NCBI GenBank assembly: GCA_002914805.1
Contig: JXTB01000481.1
Location: 118,998-182,997 of the forward strand
From: Parasponia andersonii
Lineage: Eukaryota > Streptophyta > Magnoliopsida > Rosales > Cannabaceae
Direction of reading: 5' to 3'
DNA length: 64,000 nucleotides
Positions within the stretch are counted from its first letter, which is position 1, and every line of letters starts with the position of its first letter. The translations under genes were made by a program, and so were the position numbers. Positions 35,091 through 46,759 of the stretch are shown here, piece after piece. The notes under the pieces are model-generated. The model was not told the DNA's origin. It saw only the letters and a list, made by a program, of their open reading frames with translations, and searched no databases.

Positions 35091-35372
35091 TTGCGTATTT
35101 TTATAATTATAAATGTGATTTTTCAAAAAAAAAAAAGTTTATTCACGAAAATATCACCTCATCTTATTTATACCTTATAAGTTAAAACGTTACAATTTTT
35201 CAATAAGGTTCGTTAAAAAAAAAAAAAAAAAAAAAAANCACGAAAAAGCTCAAGGGACTACTTGAACCAACGACAATCAATCCAACTGCGTACGCACGAA
35301 CTAGAAAAACATGCACAAACAAACAAACCAACAAAAAAAAAAACCTTCTCCTCAAATGAACGACTCTGAGCC
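35091..35372. other. 3' flank of the germin-like gene, with an ambiguous base
   Basis: Contains an A-run and a single undetermined base at 35238 at its end. No gene seen. Confidence 0.5.
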
Positions 35373-36002
35373 TTAACCGGATCCACCAAGAATAGCCTTG
35401 AGCTTTTTCACTTGAGCATGGTCGAGGAAAGTGGTCTTCTCCACCAACGAACTAGGCAAGTTATTAGCAAACAAAGCGAAGCTCAGGATCTGAAGACCAG
35501 GGTTCGGGCTGTTGAAGCTAACAAAAGCATTCGCGTGGCTTTTACCGGCATTCAGTTGAAAATGGAGCAACCCTTGTGGGAACACCATGACCTCTCCCTT
35601 CTTAAGAGTCTTCACGTAGACTGAGTTCGCCGACGAAACAAAACCCGCCAAGATTGCACCTCTCGTCACAACAAGAATCTCCGAAGCCCCGGGGTGAGTG
35701 TGGAAGGGGATAACACCACCCGGGGCCAGGTCGAGCCGAGCAATGGACAAGCCGAGGCCGTTGACACCGGGGAATTGGGCAACGAAAGCCGGTGTCACGG
35801 CCGCGCTGATTATGTTTGTGGTGTTTCCAGCAATGATGAGGCCAGAGTAGGCGAAGTCCGCGGCGGTGACATTGGCGGGGTTCTTGCAGTGATAGCCTGC
35901 CGGGGTGTCCGGGGCTGTCAGGTCCGCAACGCAGAAGTCCTGAACGCCGGCATTTGTGGTGGAGAAGAGGAGAGAACCTACAAGGAAGAGAATGTGAAGC
36001 AT
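35373..36002 (-). CDS. Germin-like protein (subfamily 3/ABP19-like)
   Basis: A single-exon gene for a secreted cupin of 209 residues from the ATG at 36002. An in-frame ATG at 36053 would add 17 residues, but it lies only about 10 bases from the start expected from the TATA box at 36091-36097. The second ATG also puts a typical signal peptide ([18 protein letters not shown]) at the N-terminus, so I prefer it. Residues below are counted from the upstream ATG. The mature N-terminus VQDFCVADL has Cys41, which pairs with Cys56 in this family. Cupin box 1 ([14 protein letters not shown]) supplies His118, His120 and Glu125; box 2 ([13 protein letters not shown]) supplies His164. These four ligands bind Mn in germins. 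Sequons NVT and NTT may be glycosylated. Family members form apoplastic oligomers, and some have superoxide dismutase activity; this family was first noticed as auxin-binding ABP19/20. The enzymatic role here is inferred only. Confidence 0.93.
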   Translation of the reverse strand: MLHILFLVGSLLFSTTNAGVQDFCVADLTAPDTPAGYHCKNPANVTAADFAYSGLIIAGNTTNIISAAVTPAFVAQFPGVNGLGLSIARLDLAPGGVIPFHTHPGASEILVVTRGAILAGFVSSANSVYVKTLKKGEVMVFPQGLLHFQLNAGKSHANAFVSFNSPNPGLQILSFALFANNLPSSLVEKTTFLDHAQVKKLKAILGGSG

Positions 36003-36090
36003 TTTGGTAATTAGTACTACTTGAGCTTTAAGCTTTTGGTGGTTTGAGATCATGAGCTAGGTGTGGTGGTGATGATGGATTGGGGTGGGT

Positions 36091-36097
36091 TTATATA
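36091..36097 (-). promoter_or_regulatory. TATA box of the germin-like gene
   Basis: TATATAA on the complement, 38 bases upstream of the first ATG and 89 bases upstream of the preferred ATG. Confidence 0.6.
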
Positions 36098-36099
36098 AG

Positions 36100-39000
36100 T
36101 GTGACACTTCTAATATATAGTGCAAGTTGAGACCATTCCCCACACTGGAATGAAAGATAGCCACAAGTTTAATGCATGGTTGATTGGAAAGGCATATTTG
36201 ATGGTACCAAATTGGATCCTTATTTGAGAGGAAGTTTCTTTTTGTAGTTATGATAGTTTAATCTTCATGACTTTGCAAAAAGATCATTATTGATCTTTTA
36301 ACATAGTCTCTCATCAAGCGAGAAAAAAGGAACCATAAATCCAATTCATGAAAGGATTGCTATTTGGGTGTATGCGGAAAACGAGCAAATACATGGTTAC
36401 ATATTATGCGTCACTAGGCTAAAGTATGCATTAGTTTAGTGGTGTAGTACATTAGGGATAAGAAAAATGTGGTCCAATATGGTCACATGGGAGGAGAACG
36501 GAAAATTTATAAGCAGACAAGTTAACAGCTAAAATCCTAGTGGGTTCCAATTCGCAACATTTTTTGGTCTCTTTCAAACGTATATAAATGGATTTCGAAT
36601 GAGTGGACTATAGAGTTTCCCTTCCGGTAAGGTTTGATAAAAGTGGGAGTATCATAGCATGCCACGTACCTCGAGTTGTTTGATTTTGGAACTTGGAGAA
36701 GAAAACAACATTATTTGCCTCTTATTAAATACCATACAGAATTAACTTTGGCCATGTACGTGAATAAAATTTTATGGCTAGATAAGTCACGCACACACCC
36801 ATATACCTGGTTTATGATGACATTAATCGTGTAACAGTTTCTGGCAAGACAGGAATAGACAGTTAATTAAATGTCGACGAATTTCAATCTGTACAGCTTT
36901 GTGATTGAAAAGTAGGTAACTTAGTACCTTAACTATGAGGCTACCTAAATCATGGAAAAAATGTACTTTTTTTTTTCCTCAGAGTGAAGTCTCTTATAAT
37001 AAGCTTATAACTCGACGATCCATTAATTGGAATATGTCCTAGTACTGAAATATGCCAGACCATTGTGGGCTGGTTCCTTTCAAAGCTGCAGCCGAAAGAT
37101 TCCAGAGGCAAAGTCCTTATTAGCTTGTAGCCAAACAGTCCCTTTAGTCACACTCGGCTTTTTGTTTTAGATTTTTTGCTTTATAAGCTGCAAAGAATAA
37201 TCAAGACATCAAAATGATGATAATTTTACCAGAATGATTATTAATTTTCAACCTCATTTAGAGAGCTTTCTCCTTTAGGACTGATCTGTCTGGGCACTTT
37301 TGCTCTGATCAAATCAATCTCTATTGTTTTTCTTCATTAGGATGGTAATCTTTCTCACTAATTCATTACTGTAAAACTCTTCCACTGTTAACAGGCACTT
37401 GTACATTATGCCAAGTTAGACAAAAGGCATGAAAAGTTTCAGTTCAGCGATATTTAATCACATAATTTACATTCATGTGAAGCTTTTATGCAAGCTAAAC
37501 CATTATTAGAAGACCAAATGGGATATAATGAAAGGAGAAATGAAATTCTAATACCATTAATCCAAGTCTAAATTCTGAAACCAAAATAGCTGTTTACTAC
37601 CCCTAGGCTCTTTATCCCTTGAGTAGAAGATTAGAAGAGTTGCAGTTTCTCTGTGGTTTGTTAGTTCTGTAGAACATTGGAGTTAATAACAATAAAGGTG
37701 AATGATCAACCGGCGTCAGTCAAATGGTAGGTCCGGCTTTCAAAAAATTTTATTGCAAAAAGTATTTTCAGACTAGAAAGCATTTAAGAAAAGAACCCCA
37801 TCCTAGCATAGGTGGGTGGCACTAAGGACTGAGCTCAAGTCTAAGTCATGGTTTCAATCTCATTATCACTCTTTTGCTCAGAACTTTGTTATGAATTACA
37901 TAACATAAGATATTAGAACAAATTATATTAGTTTGAGGGATAAGCAATAACCAATAGGACCTCGGAATAAGAGTAAATAACAATGAACAATGACTTTTAA
38001 GTTACAAGAGTAGCTGGATCTTGTCAAAGAGAACCAAAAGAAGGAAATGATAAAGTAAAGAAGAGAACTTTATATCATTTTTGGAAAAAGGCACAATGCT
38101 ATAATACAAGTTTGTCACCAAGCCAAGAAGTCTTGGTGTAGTTAAAAAAAGCATCCTCAGGTGAGCTTTAGACTGTGTGCATTTCAAAATTTGTTAAAAC
38201 TGCATTCCACTCTGCCAAAAGTTTTTTTTTTTTTTTTTGGCTCAACGTGGATAGATGAATGTGACTACTAATATAGAAAGAGGTGTGTTTACAGGAAAAA
38301 ATGAAGCCATGGAGCTGATATTGCCATTGGATTCATGAACATAAGGTTAAAGGGTGAGTTAGTTGAGGCACATTAAAGGAGAAGAGAGAGGCATGTGTTT
38401 TGGGGCAGGCTATACAGAGGTCCAAACAGACCTCACCTCAGTGCACTTCCCTGACACTTGCCAAGTGACATCCTTCAAGAAAGAAAGAAAGAAAGAGAGA
38501 AAAATAAAAACAATAAAAAAAAAATAAAAAAAAAAAGAGAAGAAAAGAAAGGAAAAAGGAGAAAGTGCTTTCAAGTGCAACCAAACAAACCCATACCTCC
38601 TTATAACCAATAGTTTTTCCCACGCTCCCTGTCCTGACATCATCACTCACACTTATCTTAATGCCTCCTCGTGCAACCAAACAAACCCATACCTCNTCCT
38701 AAGAATATTTATAATACAGAGAGGATAATGTGAAATTTTCACTTTTTTCGTTTCGTTTAAAACAATTTCTTTTTTCGGAAGAAAATGAAAAATAATAATA
38801 ATAACAATTGGGTCTTAAAGGCAGGGAAAGAGAGACCATAGTAATCATGTATAATAGTGCAGTTGAGCTGTAAAATTTGCATCAGTGAAAAGTTCACACT
38901 GCATTGAAAGAAATATGAACAATATGTAATAGGTGTAAGAAAATTAAATTATAGGCTGGCTCAAGCATGTAGTTCAACCTGCGACCAATAAATTTCAAGT

Positions 39001-39720
39001 AAAACCAATTGTCAATCTAAGTTAAATTCTTTTGAGAGGTCTCAAGTCTCAAGTCGGTTATAGAGATTTGACAGCAGATTCTACCTGGAGTCCAGTATTT
39101 TTCAAGGTCTCTAGTAGAAACTGGTTCTTAACCGTGACCTCTAATGGACTGTGATCAATACATCTGTATACTGTCACAACCAAATACATTTGTCTATTAT
39201 TTTTCACAGTGAGTAAAACATTTTCAGTGAGATGTCCTGCAGTAAAACAGGAAGGTAAAAAAATGGAGAAGAAAAAGCATCAAATCCGTACCACAAAGCA
39301 GTGCTGAGCTGCTCTTGTTGGCCTCTTATGTCTCTCAATAAGAGCAAGACATGTACAGGCTCTCTTACTGACTCACGCCAAAGCTCTAGTGCCCCCTAAC
39401 ATTACAAAACAAAAGAGATTTGCTATACCCACTACTACAAACTTCCGCAGCTTCATATTCAAATATATATTATTCACAAAGGGCACCCCGTTTTTTTCTT
39501 AATACTATTTTTCCTTTTTGTGGGATTTATGATGTGTATACATCAAAATAAGAGGTCCATAGAAGTACCCATATTAGAGATTTTTAATCTTTATTCTTGC
39601 TTTCCACATTTGTTTATGAATTTTCGTAAAAATTTCAGAGACAAAGGCAGCAACACAGCCCTCTGCAGAAAAGAAGCAGTAGCATCAGAGATGCAGTCAT
39701 AATAAGAGCAGACACACTCA
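36100..39720. other. Intergenic region, no gene seen
   Basis: Separates the germin-like gene from the GRF gene. Notable content: a T-run near 38221-38238, a purine-rich tract 38478-38560, a 25-base duplication around an ambiguous base (38575 and 38671), and a weak SINE-like A/B-box pair at 37812-37860 (AGCATAGGTGGGTGGC, GGTTTCAATCTC). Short ORFs here have no recognisable domains. Confidence 0.55.
38575..38700 (+). repeat. Direct repeat flanking an N
   Basis: GTGCAACCAAACAAACCCAT plus ACCTC occurs at 38575 and at 38671. The second copy ends at the undetermined base 38696. Confidence 0.85.
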
Positions 39721-39727
39721 GAACAGG

Positions 39728-39768
39728 AGAGAGAGAGAGAGTATAGAGGGGAGAGAGAGAGAGGGTGT
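39728..39768 (+). repeat. (GA)n microsatellite in the GRF promoter/5' leader
   Basis: Two GA runs split by GTATAGAGGG, about 260-300 bases before the GRF start codon. GA repeats are frequent in plant promoters and leaders. Confidence 0.8.
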
Positions 39769-40026
39769 GGCAGCGGTGTCATCAGGGCTATTAGTTTTAT
39801 TTATGCACAGAAGAATCTGCAACCAATAGTTTTTGCAAAAATACCCCCAAAAAGTACAAAACTATGAGCCCCAAGCAAGAACAAACAAGCTTTCTCTCTG
39901 TGTCTTAGATCTTTATAAAGCTCTTGCTCCTACTTTGTTCTTATTTTTCTTCTTTTCTTTTCTTCTTAGTATTTTATTTTTTTTGAATATTAGTTTCCCT
40001 TTGTTCCCTTTTCCGCTTCAGTAAAA

Positions 40027-41471
40027 ATGATAAGTGCAAACTCAAGTGCAGCAAGGGGGAATAGGTCTCCTTTCACAGCAACTCAGTGGCAGGAGCTTGA
40101 ACACCAAGCTCTCATCTTCAAGTACATGGTTTCAGGGGTCCCTATTCCACCTGATCTCATATACTCAGTCAAAAGAAGCTTGGACTCCTCGTTCTCTTCA
40201 AGACTCTTCTCTCAACATCCTCGTAAGCAAGCACAAACACAAATCTTATTTATATCACTATTTTTTTTTGTTTACCCTTCTTTCTTAGAATATCTTGTTC
40301 TATAAATATGAGACAAAATCAAAACTTGGAATCTGAATAATACGAGACTGTATTTGCAGCTGGGTGGGGGTGTTTTGAAATGGGTTTTGGCAGAAAAGTT
40401 GACCCAGAACCTGGAAGGTGCAGAAGAACAGATGGGAAGAAATGGAGGTGCTCGAAAGAAGCATACCCCGACTCCAAATACTGTGAAAGACATATGCATA
40501 GAGGCAGAAACCGTTCAAGAAAGCCTGTGGAAGTTTCTTCAAGTACTACTACTATATTAACAACTACTACTGCTATGACAAGCCCTGCTCCAGCCATTTC
40601 ATCCGTCAACCGGAACCTTTCCGGTACTGGTCCCACCATCTCTTCCTACTCTCAACTGTCCTCCTCATCTATAGTCTCTGAACCCCTTTCAGGCCATAAC
40701 CATCCTCACCAGTATCCCTTTGTTTACTCCCCCCATTCCTCCTCCTCCTCTTCTAGACCTCCTGACTACGGTTTATCAACTCAGAACAGCAATACTAGTT
40801 CCCCTTACTTCTGTGTCAAATCAGAATCTTACATCACTCAGCCTGATAAAGATTACAGGTTCGAGATTTAGACTTAAACTAGTACTTAGTTTCATCACCC
40901 TTTTATGATTTTTGTTATGGAGTTCTTCTTTCGGGTGTAGTGGGGTGAGGTTTAACTTTGCATTCAGGTATTTTCAAGGCACAAAGGAAAGCATGGATGA
41001 GCTAGCTTTCTTTCCGGAATCATCAGGGAATGCAAGAAGCTTTCCTGAGTCATGTCATTCTCTAATGAGTTCTTATAGAGGCTACTCTCAACCACAGTTC
41101 CATGGCCTTACAGATGAGTCAAAAGAGGCCATAAAGCAATCAGCTGAGCAGGACCAGCAGCATTGTTTCATCTTGGGGACTGATTTCAAATCAGAAAGAG
41201 GAAACAAAAGTGGGAAAGAATCAGAAATAACCCAAAAGCCACTCCACCACTTCTTTGGGGAATGGCCACCAAAGAACACAGCTTCAGCCGACTCCTGGCT
41301 TGACCTTGCTTCCAATTCCAGAGTACCCAATGGTAACATTTTTTTCTGTACCTATCAGTGAAAGGAAAAATATATCCTAAGAATATACGTATATGTTCAT
41401 CTTTTAATTCAGGGGGAAAATAAAAAAACTTTGATTCTCTTCTTTTTTTTCTTGTTGATGCAGATGGTTAA
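40027..41471 (+). CDS. GRF5-like: Growth-regulating factor, GRF5/6-like
   Basis: A plant-specific transcription factor of 355 residues in four exons: 40027-40222, 40360-40858, 40968-41332 and 41464-41471. All introns are GT-AG and the phases are consistent. The QLQ domain (residues about 15-50, [20 protein letters not shown]...) binds the GIF co-activator. The WRC domain (about 77-120, [20 protein letters not shown]) has the CX9CX10CX2H zinc motif (Cys86, Cys96, Cys107, His110) and a basic nuclear signal. A Ser/Thr-rich stretch follows, then a C-terminal LHHFFGEWP and [11 protein letters not shown] end that matches GRF5-type proteins. GRFs with GIF promote cell proliferation in leaves and other organs. 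A miR396 site lies in exon 2. The last coding exon adds only Asp-Gly-stop; retention of intron 3 would give a slightly longer tail (GNIFFCTYQ). No upstream in-frame ATG competes with the chosen start. Confidence 0.93.
40511..40532 (+). promoter_or_regulatory. miR396 target site in GRF exon 2
   Basis: CCGTTCAAGAAAGCCTGTGG followed by AA is the conserved GRF site for miR396, coding for part of NRSRKPVE just after the WRC domain. It predicts post-transcriptional repression by miR396. Confidence 0.92.
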
Positions 41472-42100
41472 AGTCTTGAGAGTCTTGACTCTCAATAATG
41501 GTTTTTCTTCGTTCAAAGGCCAAAAGAGTACTTGGCCTTGGCCCCCCCTCGTGGGTCAGTATACTTTTCCATGTTTGACATTGTGGCTAGGGAAGGCTTT
41601 CTTAGGTTTCGATTGAATAATGTAGGGCCACCGGATGATACTGTCCTTTTTGCTATTATATACTTAATATTTCCATCCCTCGTAAGAAACATGTCTGATA
41701 TTTTGAGACTTGCTTGTTTGACCGGAGACATATTCTATGGACTATGTGCTTTGGGGCCTCTAGGCTCTCTCTGTGGTATGCCTTCTGATATCTAAAATGG
41801 TAAGCATCATCCTTTTTTTTGTCACTTTTTTTTTTCCATTCGTTTCTACTCGTACGCACACACAACAACGACAACAACTAACCACAATGAATGTGATCCA
41901 TGGTTCATGACCAGTCCTTTTTAGCTGGGGATTTATGACACCAGTCTTGTTATTGATATTTTTTCGCTTATTCAATACAAGACATGATAGATCGAGCTCA
42001 AAAACAACTTTTACTATTAGATGGACTGTAGAATCTAAGCACGCAGAAGGTTTTAATAATGCTTCAGTTCTCATATTTTAGTGGTACTGCAGTGTTATAT
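41472..42100 (+). other. GRF 3' UTR and downstream flank
   Basis: No further exon is supported. The 87-codon ORF at 41532-41795 overlaps an equally long ORF on the other strand and has no domain. Confidence 0.5.
41476..41495 (+). other. Perfect 9-bp hairpin just after the GRF stop
   Basis: TTGAGAGTC, TT, GACTCTCAA: a perfect inverted repeat with a two-base loop, starting four bases after the stop codon in the 3' UTR. Its function is unknown. Confidence 0.7.
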
Positions 42101-42129
42101 AATATTTTTGGAACTAAGTAGTAGTTGAA

Positions 42130-42572
42130 ACACTCTATCATCCAATAGCATAACTTTCTCCGAGTTTTAATTGCTCATGTCTAACCAAACGCCTAAATAA
42201 TAATAATATGTAAAGAACACATGACTTTTAACATGGCTTGGTCAATGATATGTACTTACGTGAAGCTCACGAGAAGACTTGCACAATTCTTCTACTTCAA
42301 AATAAGTGTTATGTTCGCTTTCTCTCACTAAGATTACAAGAAGTGTCTCACTTTCTGCACTGAGTCCTTTCATTGGATTTAAGATTTATTCTCGACCTTG
42401 GGATTAAGTAGACTACTAAACTTTTCTCTCCTATGAACCGTAGTGGCTATATATTTATTCCCTCCTTACATGTTCTTGTAGAAATATCATTTCTATATCT
42501 TCCTTCCTAGCCATAAGAGGAGTCTTAATTATATCAACATACTTTATACCACATCAGCTTAATATGGTATCC
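42130..42572 (+). mobile_element. Possible copia LTR end with primer-binding site
   Basis: ACCACATCAGCTTAATATGGTATCCAAAG near 42549-42577 resembles the end of a copia LTR followed by an initiator-Met primer site (TGGTATC). No second LTR or gag was recognised. The left edge is a guess. Confidence 0.3.
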
Positions 42573-45548
42573 AAAGTAGTAGATGAAAGACAGATTGCCG
42601 TTGCTAGTTCCTTATTGAATTAATAACCACCACCAACGATATTGTCCGTTGCAATTGAATTCAATTCTTTAGCTTCGTCTTTACTTCGAACTCAACTTTG
42701 ATAAGTCGTCCTTGAGATGGACACTCCCTATGGATCCTTCCCAACTACAATTCATAAGCCATCATTTTTCACATCCTCCATAACTTTATTAGACTTTATT
42801 AAGCACTTCAATAATTCTGAACTACTATCTTGCGAGTGTTCCATCAAATAAATGCCCACAAGGATGTTAAATTCAGCTTTTTGAGTTTTAAATGTGCCCT
42901 TCCTTGAATTTCATCTCTACTGCATTTATCAAATCAAGCTCAACAACTTTGTTTGTGCTGCCATTTCGCTTGAACCATAAATATTAAATACGGTAATCGA
43001 CTTTTTTTAGCATAATAACGTCTACGAATTTGTTCTGCCTGTCGTCAGAGCTTCTTTGTGATTTCTTCGGAGTTATCATCTACGCATCAAGGACGAAAGG
43101 GCTTCTCATTAAGGGTCCGAATAGTTGGAGCTGGCTTGTTACTTGGTTTTTATCCATCATTAGTTTTTATTGTTTACCTAATAACAAGGCTCAGCAGGTG
43201 AGCTTAAGGCACACATACTATTACACTATTTTGCATTTCGCTGATATAAAGTACATTAAATATAATTATTGGTGTCTCTTTTGAAGTGTCTCATGAGTCA
43301 TGAGAACTATTGTTAGTAGTAGTTAGTTTTCCTCAACAAATTCCCAAGTATAAACACAAATGAAAACGGTTCGGAATTTCTAAAACAAATGACAAAAACT
43401 TCTTTTTGCTCCCCCTTTTTTCTTGGAAGCTTTAAAAAGTAGACCAAAACCATAGTTGCACCTTTTCTTGTTTCTGAAAAAAAAAAAAAAATAAATAAAA
43501 AAATAAAAAAATAAAACACTTTCTAATTGTAATGACACAAAAAGAACCCTTTCTTCACAGGCTTGCGCTTAAGCTAGGCCCGTCATTAACGTGTTTTTAT
43601 ATACCTATCCAACCCTTTTATTTAATTACTTTTCCTCATTTTTACAGACGCTCTAAACGAGCAGACGGACCAAACAGCAATATCGAACTTGATAACAGTC
43701 TAGCAAACCACGTAGAAGAGGAAGACTAAATCAATTTCTTTTAACACCAAGATTGAGAAATGACCTCACATAATCACATAAACTGTCATATAAAAAAGAT
43801 GAAGAGAAACAAGGCTGGAAAAGTGGCCCAATTCACATGTGATACCCACTGCTCATAAAGTATGAAATGGATCCTAGGCAATAGGCATCCATTATTACTA
43901 TTATTTTTATTTTTTAAGTTTCACTAGTTCAGTCCCATCTGCCAACTCAGAGACTCACCATTCCAATATCCACCAAAGCTTCCTCAGAAGGTCAATTATT
44001 CAGAAAAGAGCAAATATGAAATATCTACAATTAAAAATGCAGACCACGTCAAAAAAAAGAACTAAGAAATTCAACGGTAGTGCCCGAGTCATCTCATGTT
44101 TTTTGCAGCCAAACTTTTAATGAAATGTCAGTCCATTATTGTAAAGACTAATCTCCCCTTTCAATCAAGTCAGCAAATATTTCACTTTAAAATATTCATG
44201 AATCACAGACGGCAAATGTCTTATATAACAATCTACTTTCATATGGCAATCCAGTGGCGTAGAAATGAGATATATGACATGATGGTGAGAAAATTCGTAA
44301 GATAAACTTGACACCCGAACAAATGTCGTTTCTCATAATGGTCCAATAACCTCAAGTCTTAACGAGTCAAAACACCAAATTTATGCAGCTCTAAGTGGTT
44401 GAGTAAATGAGCGTGTCAGTGATTCGAGTTTCAAGTAGTCACTTGATTGATCAAGTCATGGCCCAGACTATATGGAGCAGTAATGTGATCATAACTCAAA
44501 GGTAAGTCAACAGCGTATATGACCAAGTAATGTGATAATGACTGATAGGTAAGAGAATTCTATCATAAGCAGAACTGTAAAGAGAACCACAAGAACCATA
44601 TTAATTTCTCAAACCAAAACGTGTAGAATACCTAATCAGAAACCAAAAGTAAGATCAATCTAAAGGCTTGAATGAAAACGTGTACTTAGGCAAGAAACTA
44701 TCCAAAAGGTGCTGTACCTAGTAGTCAATAAGTGGGTCATAAAAGGATGTATGAACCTTCTTTCTAAGAAACAACACTTTATTAGAGTCATAATTAATGG
44801 CTTAAACTGAGTTGTATGTCGCTGGACTTAAATAAACAATAGATTGTAGACATATTCCTAAGCAAAGTATGAGTATTAATTACAATTAGCAATACACATT
44901 ACAAAAAAGTAGCAAATTTCTTCCCTCTCTGCAACGCAAAGTGGAGAATTAACGCCTCACAAACATGACAACCTACCCTCAAATACTTCCCTAAGACAAA
45001 TAACGAACTAGAATGCAATAATAGAAAGTATATACTCCTTTATGGCACATACTGCAAACAAAGAAAAACAAGACATTATAATTGTAACTCTTTCCATGAT
45101 ATCTAACACTGTTATACACTCGCACTAACAAAGGTTAGCAAGACAAAGAAAAGGCGTGAGAATCCATCTTCTTCTTCTTCTTCTTTTTTAGATAATAAGC
45201 CGTGTGAAAAAGCTAAAGGAACCAAACAGGGGGGGGGGGGGAAAAAAAGGAAAAATCAACATAATCAACAACTAGATGATGAAAATGCCAATCAACAATT
45301 ACCCATTTACAGAACAAACCGGAGGAACAAGATAGGAGGAACCAATGATTCTCCAATCATCATTGATATTCGTCTTTCGATAATTCATAAGCTCCCGCTG
45401 CTTAATAAAGAATTTGTACTTCAAGCACATCCACCACAGTAACGCTCTCCCTCAAAGAATAATCTCAACCCAATTAATTGGCCCACCTATACTATGCTCC
45501 GCCAATGTTAAAGAATTGACTGGCAAATCTGATGCATTCAAAAAAATT
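42573..45548. other. Intergenic region, no gene seen
   Basis: Short ORFs at 43030-43284, 43532-43729 and 44096-44305 have no recognisable domain or codon pattern. A G-run of about 13 bases lies at 45229-45241 and a CTT microsatellite at 45168-45186. Confidence 0.5.
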
Positions 45549-46061
45549 TCAAGAACAAGCTTGGTATCTATCACTAGCCTTTAGAATCTGCCGTCTCTTG
45601 AAAACCAAGAAGCTTATCACCCCAATCTGAAGAATCGCAGCGATGCCCGAAAACAGCAAGCCAATCTTCTTCCCTGCATTGATCTTGTCTTTGTGTGGCG
45701 CCGGCACTGGCGGCGGCGGTGGTGGCGGCGGCGGCCTCCGTCCGAGGCTGGACTGTCTATGAGACTTGCCGCCCGGTGGCGGTGGTGATTTTTTCGATTT
45801 ATTTTTTGAACTTAGCTGTGTTGGGGGGCTAGGAGGCAGCGGCCGTGGTGGTGGCAGCGGCCGCAGTGACGATGGAGTTGGTGGTGATCCAGGAGGAGAA
45901 GGAGAAGATGGTGGCAGTGACAGTGGTGGAGGCGGAGGAGATAAGGGCGGTGGAGAAGATCGATTCCTTTTCAATCCATCTTCAGACTCAACAGGAAGAG
46001 CATAAACAGAAACCAAGAACCCAAAAACCACAAAGACCAAGGTAGATAATGGCGGTTCCAT
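45549..46061 (-). CDS. Proline-rich (hydroxyproline-rich-like) single-pass membrane protein
   Basis: An intact 170-codon intronless frame. Residues 1-21 are a signal peptide (MEPPLSTLVFVVFGFLVSVYA). Residues 35-122 are an extremely Pro/Ser-rich extracellular region with SPPPPG and a run of nine prolines. Residues 133-154 form one membrane helix (IGLLFSGIAAILQIGVISFL), and a short basic tail follows (KRRQILKASDRYQACS). Small plant proteins with this plan are annotated as extensin-like, gp1-like or hydroxyproline-rich glycoproteins. The membrane helix and DRYxAC tail look like those of a conserved plant group of unknown function. There is no kinase domain, so it is not a PERK receptor. A role at the plasma membrane-wall interface is inferred from composition only. 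One sequon (NRS) precedes the proline region. Confidence 0.8.
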   Translation of the reverse strand: MEPPLSTLVFVVFGFLVSVYALPVESEDGLKRNRSSPPPLSPPPPPLSLPPSSPSPPGSPPTPSSLRPLPPPRPLPPSPPTQLSSKNKSKKSPPPPGGKSHRQSSLGRRPPPPPPPPPVPAPHKDKINAGKKIGLLFSGIAAILQIGVISFLVFKRRQILKASDRYQACS

Positions 46062-46700
46062 GAAACGGCAACCGCAGGATTCGTAACCTCAAGGCAAATT
46101 AGGGTCCGGATCAGGGTTTCCAGAGTCTTCTCGCATCTGGGTCTCTAACCCTTTTTGGTATTCCGCTTCCTCAGCTCCAAATTTGACGAAAAAACCTATC
46201 TCGCTTCAGATACTCGGCCCTAAAAAAGAACTAGGGTTTGCAAATCTTGGTCTTCTTTTTTCGAATCTGGGTCTCCGTAATATCTTCTCGTTTTGACAAT
46301 TCAACGAAAAAGGTCAAACGTTTTGGTCTCAAAAGGTTTGATTTCAGGTCCAAATTGGGTGAGAGAGAAAGAGACATATAAAAGGGGTTTGAGCTAAAGA
46401 GCAATAGGAATGTGTTAGAAAGTGGGTCTGTGAGATTATCAATTATGGTGTTTTGGGGAAGAATAGTAAAGAAGGAAGGAACTGGTCAAATGGGGGGGTT
46501 TGGAAAAGCATTGATTAGAACGTGTCATGGGAATAAGAGGGGGGAGTTTTTAGTGTGAGCTATACCACCTTCGCAGCAATGAAGAAGAAGAAGAAGACAG
46601 CGCGAATAGGAAGAAGAAAAGGGTCTACGCGGGCTTCAACGATTGGGCTTATTTGGGTGCTTTTGATTTGATAGCTTACTGCCTGGGAATCTTTACTCTT
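46062..46700 (-). other. Likely leader and promoter of the proline-rich protein gene
   Basis: The region is less AT-rich than the distal flank and contains TTCGAATCTGG/TCTGGGTCTC words, typical of a transcribed leader. No clear TATA box on the minus strand could be fixed. Confidence 0.4.
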
Positions 46701-46716
46701 TAAGGACCATTCTTAG

Positions 46717-46757
46717 GGAGAGGGAGAGAGGGAGGGAGAGAGAGAGAGAGAGAGAGA
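46717..46757 (+). repeat. (GA)n microsatellite
   Basis: GAGGGAGAGAGAGAG-type run of about 40 bases. Confidence 0.85.
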
Positions 46758-46759
46758 CT

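Noticed and set aside
37795..37870. SINE insertion upstream of the GRF gene
   Set aside because: The box-like motifs are weak and there is no tail or target duplication.
40272..40639. Minus-strand ORFs across GRF intron 1 and exon 2
   Set aside because: They overlap conserved QLQ/WRC exons on the other strand and have no domain.
41532..41795. Extra exon of the GRF gene
   Set aside because: The spliced frame stops at 41471 and this ORF has no GRF motif; it is probably 3' UTR.
45766..46045. Gly- and Val/Glu-rich ORFs on the plus strand
   Set aside because: They are antisense shadows of the proline codons of the membrane protein gene.
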